Of a stretch of 6,169 nt of DNA, positions 1-5,171 are shown one piece after another. The position numbers and the translations under genes were made by a program. The stretch is from Acidimicrobiia bacterium (GTDB taxonomy: Bacteria > Actinomycetota > Acidimicrobiia > Spongiisociales > JAENVV01): NCBI GenBank assembly GCA_020352575.1, contig CP070681.1, positions 153,757 to 159,925 on the forward strand, written 5' to 3'. Numbering within the stretch: position 1 is the stretch's first letter; each line of letters opens with the position of its first letter. The notes beneath the pieces are model-generated. The model saw only the letters and a program-made list of their open reading frames with translations. It ran no database searches and had not been told where the DNA came from.

Positions 1-98
1 ACTCCGAAGCCGATCAGGAGGCCATAGATGTGGATCTCCAGCGGGCCCAGCGAGATCGTGTTGAAGGACGGGGAAGGGATGGAGGCGAGGAGGAGCAC
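1..98 (-). CDS. lgt: Prolipoprotein diacylglyceryl transferase, N-terminal fragment (cut by the window edge)
   Basis: Lgt is the integral membrane enzyme that transfers diacylglycerol from phosphatidylglycerol to the lipobox cysteine of exported prolipoproteins. Reading the minus strand from a GTG at 98-96 gives 32 codons open to the window edge. They include IPSPSFNTISLGPLEIHIYG, the typical Lgt opening: an IPSP segment, then (L/I)GP, then H-x-YG (H23, Y25, G26) leading into the first membrane helix. An in-frame TAG at 110-108 lies just upstream and there is no other start codon between, so GTG98 is the start. There is no Shine-Dalgarno sequence; a TANNNT box ends six bases before the GTG. 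The gene diverges from tupA, which encodes a predicted lipoprotein and therefore an Lgt substrate. Only about a tenth of the protein is visible, so activity cannot be judged, but the family match is good. Confidence 0.85.
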   Translation of the reverse strand, partial: MLLLASIPSPSFNTISLGPLEIHIYGLLIGFG

Positions 99-104
99 GG
101 CGAC

Positions 105-110
105 AGCCTA
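105..110 (-). promoter_or_regulatory. Predicted -10 box of lgt (leaderless promoter)
   Basis: On the minus strand the hexamer TAGGCT (TANNNT) is followed by six bases (104-99) and then the lgt GTG start. This places the last T at -7 if transcription starts on the G of GTG, the standard geometry of leaderless promoters in actinobacteria. No recognisable -35 element is seen about 17 bp upstream. The same arrangement recurs at three other starts in the window. Confidence 0.6.
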
Positions 111-113
111 TGG

Positions 114-137
114 CGGTCGTGGCTCCTGGGCCGACCG
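114..137. repeat. Inverted repeat CGGTCG-N12-CGACCG between lgt and tupA promoters
   Basis: CGGTCG at 114-119 is perfectly complementary to CGACCG at 132-137, with a 12-base spacer. The element fills the space between the divergent predicted -10 boxes of lgt (105-110) and tupA (139-144), where both -35 regions would lie. Half-site centres are 18 bp apart, a little under two helical turns, so it could be an operator. Six-base arms in GC-rich DNA can arise by chance, so confidence is low. Confidence 0.3.
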
Positions 138-138
138 G

Positions 139-144
139 TAGGGT
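139..144 (+). promoter_or_regulatory. Predicted -10 box of the tupABC operon
   Basis: TAGGGT matches TANNNT and is the only such hexamer close upstream of tupA on the plus strand. It predicts a start of transcription near 151 and a leader of about 21 bases containing a weak ribosome-binding candidate (GGCAGG, 157-162). No clear -35 element is visible. Unlike the leaderless genes in the window, tupA therefore seems to have a short leader. Confidence 0.4.
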
Positions 145-169
145 TCTCGCCGTCTTGGCAGGTTCTCGC
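142..169 (+). repeat. 9-bp direct repeat GGTTCTCGC in the tupA leader
   Basis: GGTTCTCGC occurs at 142-150 and again at 161-169, a period of 19 bp (just under two helical turns). The first copy overlaps the predicted -10 box and the second ends two bases before the tupA ATG. This suggests tandem binding sites for a repressor of the tungstate operon, or a local duplication. No known regulator site was recognised. Confidence 0.4.
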
Positions 170-171
170 GC

Positions 172-1005
172 ATGAAACGCCTCATGGTCACGCTGCTGCT
201 CACCGCGTTGGCGATGGCAGGTTGCGCCTCCTCCTCCGACACCCTGCGCCTCGCAACCACGACCAGTACCTACGACTCAGGGTTGCTCGACGCCATCCTC
301 CCGGTGTTCGAGGCCAAATTCGGTGTGAATGTCGAGGTGGTGGCGGTCGGCACCGGCCAGGCGCTCTCGCTCGGTGAGGCCGGTGACGCCGATGTCGTGC
401 TCGTGCACGCACGCGCACGTGAAGACGCGTTCGTCGCGGCTGGCTACGCACCGGCTCGTTTCGACGTGATGTACAACGACTTCGTCATCGTTGGACCCGA
501 AGACGACCCCGTCGGCATCGGCGACGCCGCCGATGCGGTCGAAGCGTTCAGGCGCATCGCCGCAGCGCAGGCACGGTTCGCCTCCCGCGGCGACGAGAGC
601 GGCACGAATTTCAAAGAGCTCTCCATCTGGGAGGCGGCCGGGATCACCCCCGAGGGTGACTGGTACGACTCCATCGGGCAGGGGATGGGCTCCACCCTCG
701 AGTTCTCCCAGGAGACCGGCTCGTACACGCTCACCGACCGGGGGACGTTCATCGCCCAGCAGGCGAACCTCGAAGGCATGGCGGTCCTCTTCGGAGGAGA
801 CACCATCGACGCCAATCCCGACCTTCGGCTGCTCAACCCCTACGGCGTCATGCCGGTCAACGGCGACAACGATGACCTGGCGATGGACTTCGTCGAATGG
901 TTGACAAGCGTCGAGACGCAACAGGCGATCGCCGACTTCCGCTCACCGTCGGGGGAGCCGTTGTTCTTCCCGGATTCGGTCGAGTGGAGGTCAGGCGGCG
1001 GCTGA
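172..1005 (+). CDS. tupA: Tungstate ABC transporter, substrate-binding lipoprotein TupA
   Basis: This 277-residue lipoprotein is expected to capture tungstate outside the membrane and deliver it to the TupB permease. The N-terminus is a lipoprotein signal: basic MKR, a hydrophobic stretch (about 4-15), and a lipobox MAGC with the lipidated cysteine at residue 18; Met at -3 is slightly off consensus. TupA-family hallmarks follow: the anion-binding TTTS motif (29-32) with STYDSGLLD after it, GTGQAL (60-65), GDADVVLVHA (71-80), MYNDFVIVGP (100-109) and SRGDESGT (138-145). Length is normal for the family. The ATG at 172 is preferred because it supplies the KR n-region; the ribosome-binding site is weak. 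The stop is seven bases before tupB. The family is highly selective for tungstate over molybdate; that specificity is inferred from motifs and not visible directly. Confidence 0.93.
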   Translation: MKRLMVTLLLTALAMAGCASSSDTLRLATTTSTYDSGLLDAILPVFEAKFGVNVEVVAVGTGQALSLGEAGDADVVLVHARAREDAFVAAGYAPARFDVMYNDFVIVGPEDDPVGIGDAADAVEAFRRIAAAQARFASRGDESGTNFKELSIWEAAGITPEGDWYDSIGQGMGSTLEFSQETGSYTLTDRGTFIAQQANLEGMAVLFGGDTIDANPDLRLLNPYGVMPVNGDNDDLAMDFVEWLTSVETQQAIADFRSPSGEPLFFPDSVEWRSGGG

Positions 1006-1012
1006 TGGTTTC

Positions 1013-1726
1013 ATGTGCGCCGACATGCGCGGTCTCGTAGAAGCATTCACCGACGCCTTGGCACTCCTCATCGCAGGAGACGCTGCGCTGTGGGAGGTGG
1101 TCTGGCTGACGCTCAGGGTCACGGGTGCCGCCCTGTTCATCGCCACCTTGGTCGGGATCCCCGTCGGCGTGACGCTCGGGCTCTCACGCCGCGTCCCGCT
1201 GCGCGGCCTGCTCATTCCCTTGATCTACACCGGGATGGGCCTCCCCCCGGTCGTGGTGGGCCTCTTCGTCTACCTCTTCCTGTCCCGTGAGGGGCCGCTC
1301 GGCGGATTGGGATGGCTCTTCAGCCCGACGGGCATGATCGTCGCCCAGACGATCCTCGCCCTCCCGCTCGTGGTCGGCCTCACGATGGCTGCGGTGGAGA
1401 GCACGGACCCCGCGCTGCCCCTCCAGCTGGAGGCGTTGGGTGCCACCCGCCGCCAGGTCGCAGCCACGACGCTCCTCGAAGTGCGAGGTGGGGTCTCTGC
1501 GGCGATCGTCGCTGCGTTCGGGGCGATCATCAGTGAGGTCGGCGCCGTCATGCTCGTGGGCGGGAACATCGCCGGCGAGACCCGGGTCCTCACGACCGCC
1601 ATCGTGCTCGAGACGCGGAAGGGCAACTTCGCCCTCGCGCTCGCCCTCGGTGTCGTCCTCCTCCTGCTCGCCTTCGCGGCGAACTTCACCTTCTACCGCC
1701 TCGAGGGGCGGGGGCGGTCGGCATGA
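1013..1726 (+). CDS. tupB: Tungstate ABC transporter, permease TupB
   Basis: This 237-residue inner-membrane permease forms the translocation channel for tungstate. About five membrane helices are visible (roughly residues 29-56, 65-90, 106-128, 163-184 and 205-226). Between the third and fourth lies the EAA loop that docks on the ATPase, here EALGATRRQVAATTLLEVRG (140-159), with the conserved E-A-L-G-A core. The sequence fits the TupB/ModB-like binding-protein-dependent permease class and its usual length. The gene starts seven bases after tupA. A purine-rich GGAGG (986-990) is too far upstream of the ATG at 1013 to be a good ribosome-binding site, so translation is probably coupled to tupA. 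A second in-frame ATG at 1025 would remove four residues without touching the first helix. The last bases overlap tupC. Confidence 0.92.
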   Translation: MCADMRGLVEAFTDALALLIAGDAALWEVVWLTLRVTGAALFIATLVGIPVGVTLGLSRRVPLRGLLIPLIYTGMGLPPVVVGLFVYLFLSREGPLGGLGWLFSPTGMIVAQTILALPLVVGLTMAAVESTDPALPLQLEALGATRRQVAATTLLEVRGGVSAAIVAAFGAIISEVGAVMLVGGNIAGETRVLTTAIVLETRKGNFALALALGVVLLLLAFAANFTFYRLEGRGRSA

Positions 1727-2442
1727 GTACGTACACCCTCCACGGCCTCCGTCACGCCTACGGCGACCGGACGGTGGTCGACATCCCGAACCTCGAGATC
1801 ACCGAGGGAGAGGTCTTCGGCATCGTCGGACCGTCCGGTGCAGGCAAGAGCACCCTCCTGCGCCTCCTCAACTTCCTCGAGCAGTCCACGGCGGGCGCGA
1901 TCACCTTCGGCGGGCATGCCGTCCCGAAGGAGCCACCGCTCGAGATGCGCCGAAGGGTCACGACGGTGTTCCAGCGACCCGTCCTGCTCAACCGTTCATG
2001 TCGAGAGAACCTGGTCTTCGGCCTGCGCCTCCGCGACCGGGATCCCGACCCCGGCGCCGTCGAGGAGTGGATCGTCCGGCTCGGCCTCGAGGACCTCGCC
2101 GATGCCCCGGCGCGAACCCTCAGCGGTGGAGAGGCCCAGCGTGTGGCCATCGCCCGGGCGCTCCTCGTCGAGCCCGACGCACTCCTGCTGGACGAGCCCA
2201 CCAGCAACCTCGACCCCCACAATGTCGCCCGTATCGAGCGCCTCGTCTCGGAGGTGCGGTCCGAGCAGCGGACCACCGTGGTGCTCGTGACCCACAACGT
2301 GCACCAGGCGCGCCGGCTCGCCGATCGGGTGGGGTTGATGATCGGTGGCCGCATGGTGGAGGTGGCACCGACCGAGGAGTTCTTCGAGTCCCCGAAGGAG
2401 GAGAAGACCGCTGCCTTCCTCCGTGGGGACCTCGTCTACTGA
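1723..2442 (+). CDS. tupC: Tungstate ABC transporter, ATP-binding protein TupC
   Basis: This 239-residue cytoplasmic ATPase powers tungstate import. All ABC motifs are present in order: Walker A GPSGAGKST (36-44), Q-loop glutamine in VFQRP (Q84), signature LSGGEAQR (133-140), Walker B ALLLDEPTS with D157 and catalytic E158, D-loop SNLD (161-164) and switch histidine H191 in VTHN. It is a single short ABC domain with no C-terminal TOBE/MOP domain; the ModC molybdate ATPase usually carries one, so its absence fits TupC. The ATG overlaps the tupB stop as ATGA (1723-1726), a typical translational-coupling arrangement. The 3' end overlaps the stop of the convergent hydrolase gene by seven bases. 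Confidence 0.93.
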   Translation: MSTYTLHGLRHAYGDRTVVDIPNLEITEGEVFGIVGPSGAGKSTLLRLLNFLEQSTAGAITFGGHAVPKEPPLEMRRRVTTVFQRPVLLNRSCRENLVFGLRLRDRDPDPGAVEEWIVRLGLEDLADAPARTLSGGEAQRVAIARALLVEPDALLLDEPTSNLDPHNVARIERLVSEVRSEQRTTVVLVTHNVHQARRLADRVGLMIGGRMVEVAPTEEFFESPKEEKTAAFLRGDLVY

Positions 2443-3224
2443 GCGTCGACGAAGGACACGACGGCGTCGAAGAACGCATCGGGGTGTTCGATGTACACGA
2501 AGTGCCCGCCCGGCAACACCTCGAGCCGGGCGCCGGGAATCGCCGCTGCCAGCTCCTCCGAGAGATGGGGTGGGGTGCAGACGTCGGCCTCTCCGACGAG
2601 GACCAGCGTGGGAACCGAGATAGCGGTGAGCCGAGCGCGCTCGTCGTGGGCTCGAATCATGTCGATGCGTTGGGCCATGACGTCCACGTTGGGGGTTCCG
2701 GCCGATGCCTTTTCGACCCACGCCTGTACCTGGTCCTGGTTGCGGCTGGCGAAGGCGGGGTCGAACAGGAACAGCGCCGATGCCTCGGCGTACGCCCTCG
2801 GCCCGGAGTCGGTCAGCACCCGGCGCCTTGCGATGAACTGCGCCTCGAAGAAGGGGTCCGGGCCGGCCCAGGACGAGACTGCCACCAGGCTGCGGACGGT
2901 GTCGGGGTGGTCGATCGCCATCGTCTGCCCGATGGCACCACCGGTCGACGAACCGACGATGTGGGCGGGACCCAGCCCGACGGTGTTGATCACCGCAGCC
3001 ATGTCGGCCGCATGGGATCCGATGGTGTACCCCGTGCTCGGGGCGTCCGACTGGCCGGTGCCACGGTGATCCGGGACGATGGTGGTGAATCGTTCCGCGA
3101 ACCGCTCCCGGTGTGCGCCCCATGCCCGGCCGACGCCGCCGAGGCCCGTGAGGAGGAGTAGCGGCGGGCCGTCGCCCAACACCTCGTAGGCGGTCCCGAC
3201 TCCGTCGACCTCGACTCGTTGCAC
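2436..3224 (-). CDS. Alpha/beta-fold hydrolase (RutD / 3-oxoadipate enol-lactonase-like)
   Basis: This 262-residue protein is a single-domain alpha/beta hydrolase without a signal peptide, so it is probably cytoplasmic. Visible elements are the oxyanion-hole segment LLTGLGG (24-30), the DHRGTGQSD turn (52-60), the nucleophile elbow GSSTG with S93, the acid in GEADVCTPP (D214) and the catalytic histidine in GGHF (H241), so the triad is S93-D214-H241. The cap-region stretch GPRAYAEASALFLFDPAF (141-158) resembles aminoacrylate hydrolase RutD and PcaD-type enol-lactonases, but no other rut or pca gene is present, so the substrate is unknown. The start is GTG at 3224, decided by a strong AAAGGAG five bases upstream. 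The gene diverges from the HTH_67 gene and converges on tupC with a 7-bp overlap. Confidence 0.85.
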   Translation of the reverse strand: MQRVEVDGVGTAYEVLGDGPPLLLLTGLGGVGRAWGAHRERFAERFTTIVPDHRGTGQSDAPSTGYTIGSHAADMAAVINTVGLGPAHIVGSSTGGAIGQTMAIDHPDTVRSLVAVSSWAGPDPFFEAQFIARRRVLTDSGPRAYAEASALFLFDPAFASRNQDQVQAWVEKASAGTPNVDVMAQRIDMIRAHDERARLTAISVPTLVLVGEADVCTPPHLSEELAAAIPGARLEVLPGGHFVYIEHPDAFFDAVVSFVDAQ

Positions 3225-3229
3225 GATGG

Positions 3230-3236
3230 CTCCTTT
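3230..3236 (-). promoter_or_regulatory. Ribosome-binding site of the alpha/beta hydrolase gene
   Basis: The minus strand reads AAAGGAG followed by five bases and the GTG start at 3224. This is the only strong, well-spaced Shine-Dalgarno sequence before a gene in the window, and it fixes the GTG as the start. Several neighbouring genes appear leaderless instead. Confidence 0.75.
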
Positions 3237-3244
3237 CCCGGTCC

Positions 3245-3250
3245 ATCGTA
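3245..3250 (-). promoter_or_regulatory. Predicted -10 box of the alpha/beta hydrolase gene
   Basis: TACGAT on the minus strand is a good TANNNT match. It predicts a transcript start near 3238 and a leader of about 14 bases that contains the AAAGGAG ribosome-binding site. No convincing -35 hexamer is present. Its upstream region overlaps the opposite-strand promoter of the HTH_67 gene. Confidence 0.5.
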
Positions 3251-3262
3251 CGTCGTGGCAAC

Positions 3263-3268
3263 TACCGT
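3263..3268 (+). promoter_or_regulatory. Predicted -10 box of the HTH_67 gene (leaderless promoter)
   Basis: TACCGT (TANNNT) is followed by exactly six bases (3269-3274) and then the ATG at 3275, and no Shine-Dalgarno sequence is present. This geometry predicts transcription beginning at the A of the ATG. The box lies 12 bp from the opposite-strand -10 box of the hydrolase, so polymerase could hardly occupy both promoters at once. Confidence 0.6.
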
Positions 3269-3274
3269 CGGCCC

Positions 3275-4066
3275 ATGCCCACGCTCCGGACCATCGCCGC
3301 CGAAGTCGATCGTCTCGTGCTCGCCGTCAACCAGACCGCTGGCCCGGTCTCTCGGGACGAGGTCGAGCGGATCTCAGCTGACCTCGGCCTCTCCACGCCG
3401 GCCGTCCTCAAGCACTTCTGCGAGTGGCTGTTGACCGTCGGGGTGACCAAGGAGATTGCCGTTGCCCGACTCCCGTACCTCCCCGATGGGGCGGTGGCCG
3501 AGCGGATCGCCGAGTGGCGTTCCGTGGGTGTCGTGCGCGAGATGGAAGGACGGCTCCATGCCGAGGAGTCGCTCCGACCGCTTCTCGAAGCCATCCTCGA
3601 TGCCCGTGCTGATGCGGCGGAAGCCTTCTGGCTCGGCCACGATGCGCTGGCGGAGGCCTCGTCGGTGGTTGCCTCGGTCGTGGCTGGGCTCGACCCGGGT
3701 TTGGCGGTCGCCCACGACCACGCCGCCGTTCCGCTGCCACCCCACGCAGCCCTTGCGTTCCACCAGATGCTCACCACGCTCCGCTACGCCAGGGCCGCGG
3801 CCCATGTGGACGCATGGAGCACCGCCGGCCTGACCAGGGATGACGTGCTCGCCCTGAGCTCACTCTGGCGCGAGGAAACGGTGACGAGGGGCTCGACCGA
3901 CCGACTCGAGGCGCTCGGCCTGGTACACGATGGGCGGATCACCGACGAGGGTCGATCGCTGCGCTCGCGGATCGAGGACGACACGGATGCGCGGAATGCA
4001 CCGGTGTTCGCCGAGGTCGACGGGGCAGGGCTCATCGCCCTCCTCGCCCAGTTGCCGCCCCACTGA
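3275..4066 (+). CDS. SCO6745-like protein of the HTH_67 family (putative MarR-like regulator)
   Basis: This 263-residue soluble protein is mostly helical. The layout resembles the actinobacterial SCO6745/HTH_67 family. A central histidine-containing stretch HDHAAVPLPPHAALAFHQML (147-166) is followed by TLRYARAAAHVDAW (168-181), then GLTRDDVLAL (185-194). A winged-helix-like tail follows, DRLEALGLVHDGRITDEGR (209-227), with RIEDDTDARNAPVF (232-245) after it. The family is usually annotated as MarR-like or winged helix, but its biochemical role is not established, so DNA binding is an inference. The ATG at 3275 is supported by the leaderless -10 box. It diverges from the hydrolase across 50 bp, which makes regulation of that gene or itself a reasonable hypothesis. 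The stop is two bases from the stop of dapE. Confidence 0.72.
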   Translation: MPTLRTIAAEVDRLVLAVNQTAGPVSRDEVERISADLGLSTPAVLKHFCEWLLTVGVTKEIAVARLPYLPDGAVAERIAEWRSVGVVREMEGRLHAEESLRPLLEAILDARADAAEAFWLGHDALAEASSVVASVVAGLDPGLAVAHDHAAVPLPPHAALAFHQMLTTLRYARAAAHVDAWSTAGLTRDDVLALSSLWREETVTRGSTDRLEALGLVHDGRITDEGRSLRSRIEDDTDARNAPVFAEVDGAGLIALLAQLPPH

Positions 4067-4071
4067 GCTCA
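4064..4071. other. Palindromic shared stop TGAGCTCA at a convergent junction
   Basis: The HTH_67 gene ends with TGA at 4064-4066 and dapE ends with TCA (TGA on the minus strand) at 4069-4071. The eight bases form a perfect palindrome. There is no room for an intrinsic terminator between the genes, so each transcript presumably runs into the other gene or is ended by another mechanism. Confidence 0.7.
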
Positions 4072-5115
4072 GCGTTCGGTGAGCCACCGTTTGAGCACGG
4101 AGAACGCCGTGTCGAGGTGGCCGATCGGCACGGACTCCTCGACCTGGTGGGCAAGGGCCGTCTCGCCGGGCCCGTAGTTGATCCCCGGTACACCGAACTC
4201 GGCGAGCCTCGCCACGTCGGTCCACCCCTGCTTCGGCTGGCGGCGCGCCTGGCTGATGACCTCGAGTCGTTCGAGGTGGGGGTCATGCTCGGGAACGGGG
4301 CCCGACGGTGCCCGATCCACGAAGACGATCTCATCGGCGAGATCACCCACGAAGGACCGGAAGTGCTCCTCGGCCTCCTCGATGGTGCGGTCCGGCGTGA
4401 ACCGGTACGACACGTTGAGCTCGAAGTCCTTCGGGATGATGTTCCTGGCGACCCCACCTGACGCCAAGGTCGGGCCCATCACCTCGTAGAACGTGAGGCC
4501 GTTGATCTCCACGGGCCGCGGTTCGTAGGCGGCGAACTTGTCGAGGAGTGCGGTCGCCTTGAGGATCGCGTTCTCCCCGAGCCACGGTCGAGCCGAGTGC
4601 GCCGACTTCCCCTCGAAGTGCAGCGTGATGTTCATCGCCCCGTTGCAGCCTTCCTCGAGGTCGAGGTTGGTCGGCTCGAGCACCACGGCGAATTCGGCGT
4701 CGGTGAGCCACGGGACGGCGGTGAGGATTGTGCGGAGTTGGTTCTCCTCGATCGGTCCCTCCTCGCGGTCGTAGAAGACGCCGATCACGTCGTAGGGGCC
4801 GGACTCCACGTCGGGGTCCTCCAGGAGGTGGATCATCACGGCGACGCCCGACTTCATGTCCGAGGCACCGAGCCCGTGGAGGCGGTCGCCCTCGACGTAT
4901 GCGGGGGGTTGGCCCTGGTGGGGGACCGTGTCGATGTGGCCGACGAGGAGCAGCAGTGGCTTTCCCGTCCGCTCCCCGACGACGAGGCCGTTCCCGACCC
5001 GGGTGACGGGATGCCCCTCGAAATACGCCTCGAGTTCATCGCAGAGGCGCTCCTCGGAACCGTAGGGCGAGGGGACGTCGATGAGCCACGTGAGGGTGTC
5101 GAGGAGGGAGGCCAT
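4069..5115 (-). CDS. dapE: Succinyl-diaminopimelate desuccinylase DapE (M20 metallopeptidase family)
   Basis: DapE hydrolyses N-succinyl-LL-2,6-diaminopimelate to LL-diaminopimelate and succinate in the succinylase branch of lysine and peptidoglycan-precursor synthesis. The 348-residue sequence has the two-zinc M20 site: H60 and D62 in GHIDTVP, bridging D86 in GASDMKSG, catalytic E118 and metal ligand E119 in DREEG, E147 in VLEPT and H323 near the C-terminus in LAHQVEE. The inserted dimerisation domain begins around FEGKSAHSARPW (167-178, H173). DREEGPIEEN and the length match the Gram-positive/actinobacterial DapE type rather than the longer proteobacterial form. ATG5115 is preceded by a leaderless-type -10 box and no ribosome-binding site. 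The gene stands alone, convergent with the HTH_67 gene and divergent from the nucleotidyltransferase gene. A related M20 acyl-amino-acid hydrolase is the main alternative, but less likely. Confidence 0.92.
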   Translation of the reverse strand: MASLLDTLTWLIDVPSPYGSEERLCDELEAYFEGHPVTRVGNGLVVGERTGKPLLLLVGHIDTVPHQGQPPAYVEGDRLHGLGASDMKSGVAVMIHLLEDPDVESGPYDVIGVFYDREEGPIEENQLRTILTAVPWLTDAEFAVVLEPTNLDLEEGCNGAMNITLHFEGKSAHSARPWLGENAILKATALLDKFAAYEPRPVEINGLTFYEVMGPTLASGGVARNIIPKDFELNVSYRFTPDRTIEEAEEHFRSFVGDLADEIVFVDRAPSGPVPEHDPHLERLEVISQARRQPKQGWTDVARLAEFGVPGINYGPGETALAHQVEESVPIGHLDTAFSVLKRWLTER

Positions 5116-5121
5116 GCGGGC

Positions 5122-5127
5122 AGGGTA
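5122..5127 (-). promoter_or_regulatory. Predicted -10 box of dapE (leaderless promoter)
   Basis: The minus strand reads TACCCT (TANNNT), then six bases (5121-5116), then the dapE ATG. The upstream sequence has no Shine-Dalgarno match. The arrangement predicts a transcript that begins at the start codon. No -35 element is recognisable. Confidence 0.6.
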
Positions 5128-5132
5128 CCGAC

Positions 5133-5146
5133 GGCCCCGAGGGGCC
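5133..5146. repeat. Inverted repeat GGCCCC-GA-GGGGCC between dapE and nucleotidyltransferase promoters
   Basis: Two perfect 6-bp arms (5133-5138 and 5141-5146) flank a 2-bp centre. If both neighbours are leaderless, neither RNA includes this element, so it is not a terminator hairpin for them. It lies five bases from the dapE -10 box and 13 from the other, in the position of an operator for both. Its all-G/C arms may also be chance. Confidence 0.3.
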
Positions 5147-5159
5147 CTGCGCGGTCGCG

Positions 5160-5165
5160 TAGCCT
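5160..5165 (+). promoter_or_regulatory. Predicted -10 box of the nucleotidyltransferase gene (leaderless promoter)
   Basis: TAGCCT (TANNNT) is followed by exactly six bases (5166-5171) and the ATG at 5172. There is no Shine-Dalgarno sequence, so the transcript probably starts at the ATG. No -35 element is evident. Confidence 0.6.
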
Positions 5166-5171
5166 TGCGCG

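Noticed and set aside
99..171. Moco/Tuco riboswitch upstream of tupA
   Set aside because: The predicted leader is only about 21 bases and the whole lgt-tupA gap is 73 bp, too short for the known molybdenum/tungsten-cofactor riboswitch.
30..377. A 115-codon plus-strand frame upstream of and into tupA
   Set aside because: It is antisense to the lgt start and out of frame with tupA, whose signal peptide and motifs are clear.
1005..1040. ATG overlapping the tupA stop (TGATG) as a possible tupB start
   Set aside because: That ATG is in a different frame and meets a stop codon after eleven codons; tupB reads from the ATG at 1013.
1440..3161. A 573-codon plus-strand open frame crossing tupB, tupC and the hydrolase
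   Set aside because: It runs out of frame through three genes with clear motifs, and its translation is dominated by Arg/Pro/Ser, typical of a shadow frame in GC-rich DNA.
3247..3252. CGTACG palindrome in the hydrolase/HTH_67 intergenic region
   Set aside because: It is only six bases, not symmetric with the surrounding CCA/TGG bases, and largely explained by the overlapping -10 box.
1996..3261. A 421-codon minus-strand open frame
   Set aside because: It lies out of frame with the motif-complete hydrolase and antisense to tupC, has no family-like segments, and consists of Arg/Gly/His-rich low-complexity sequence.
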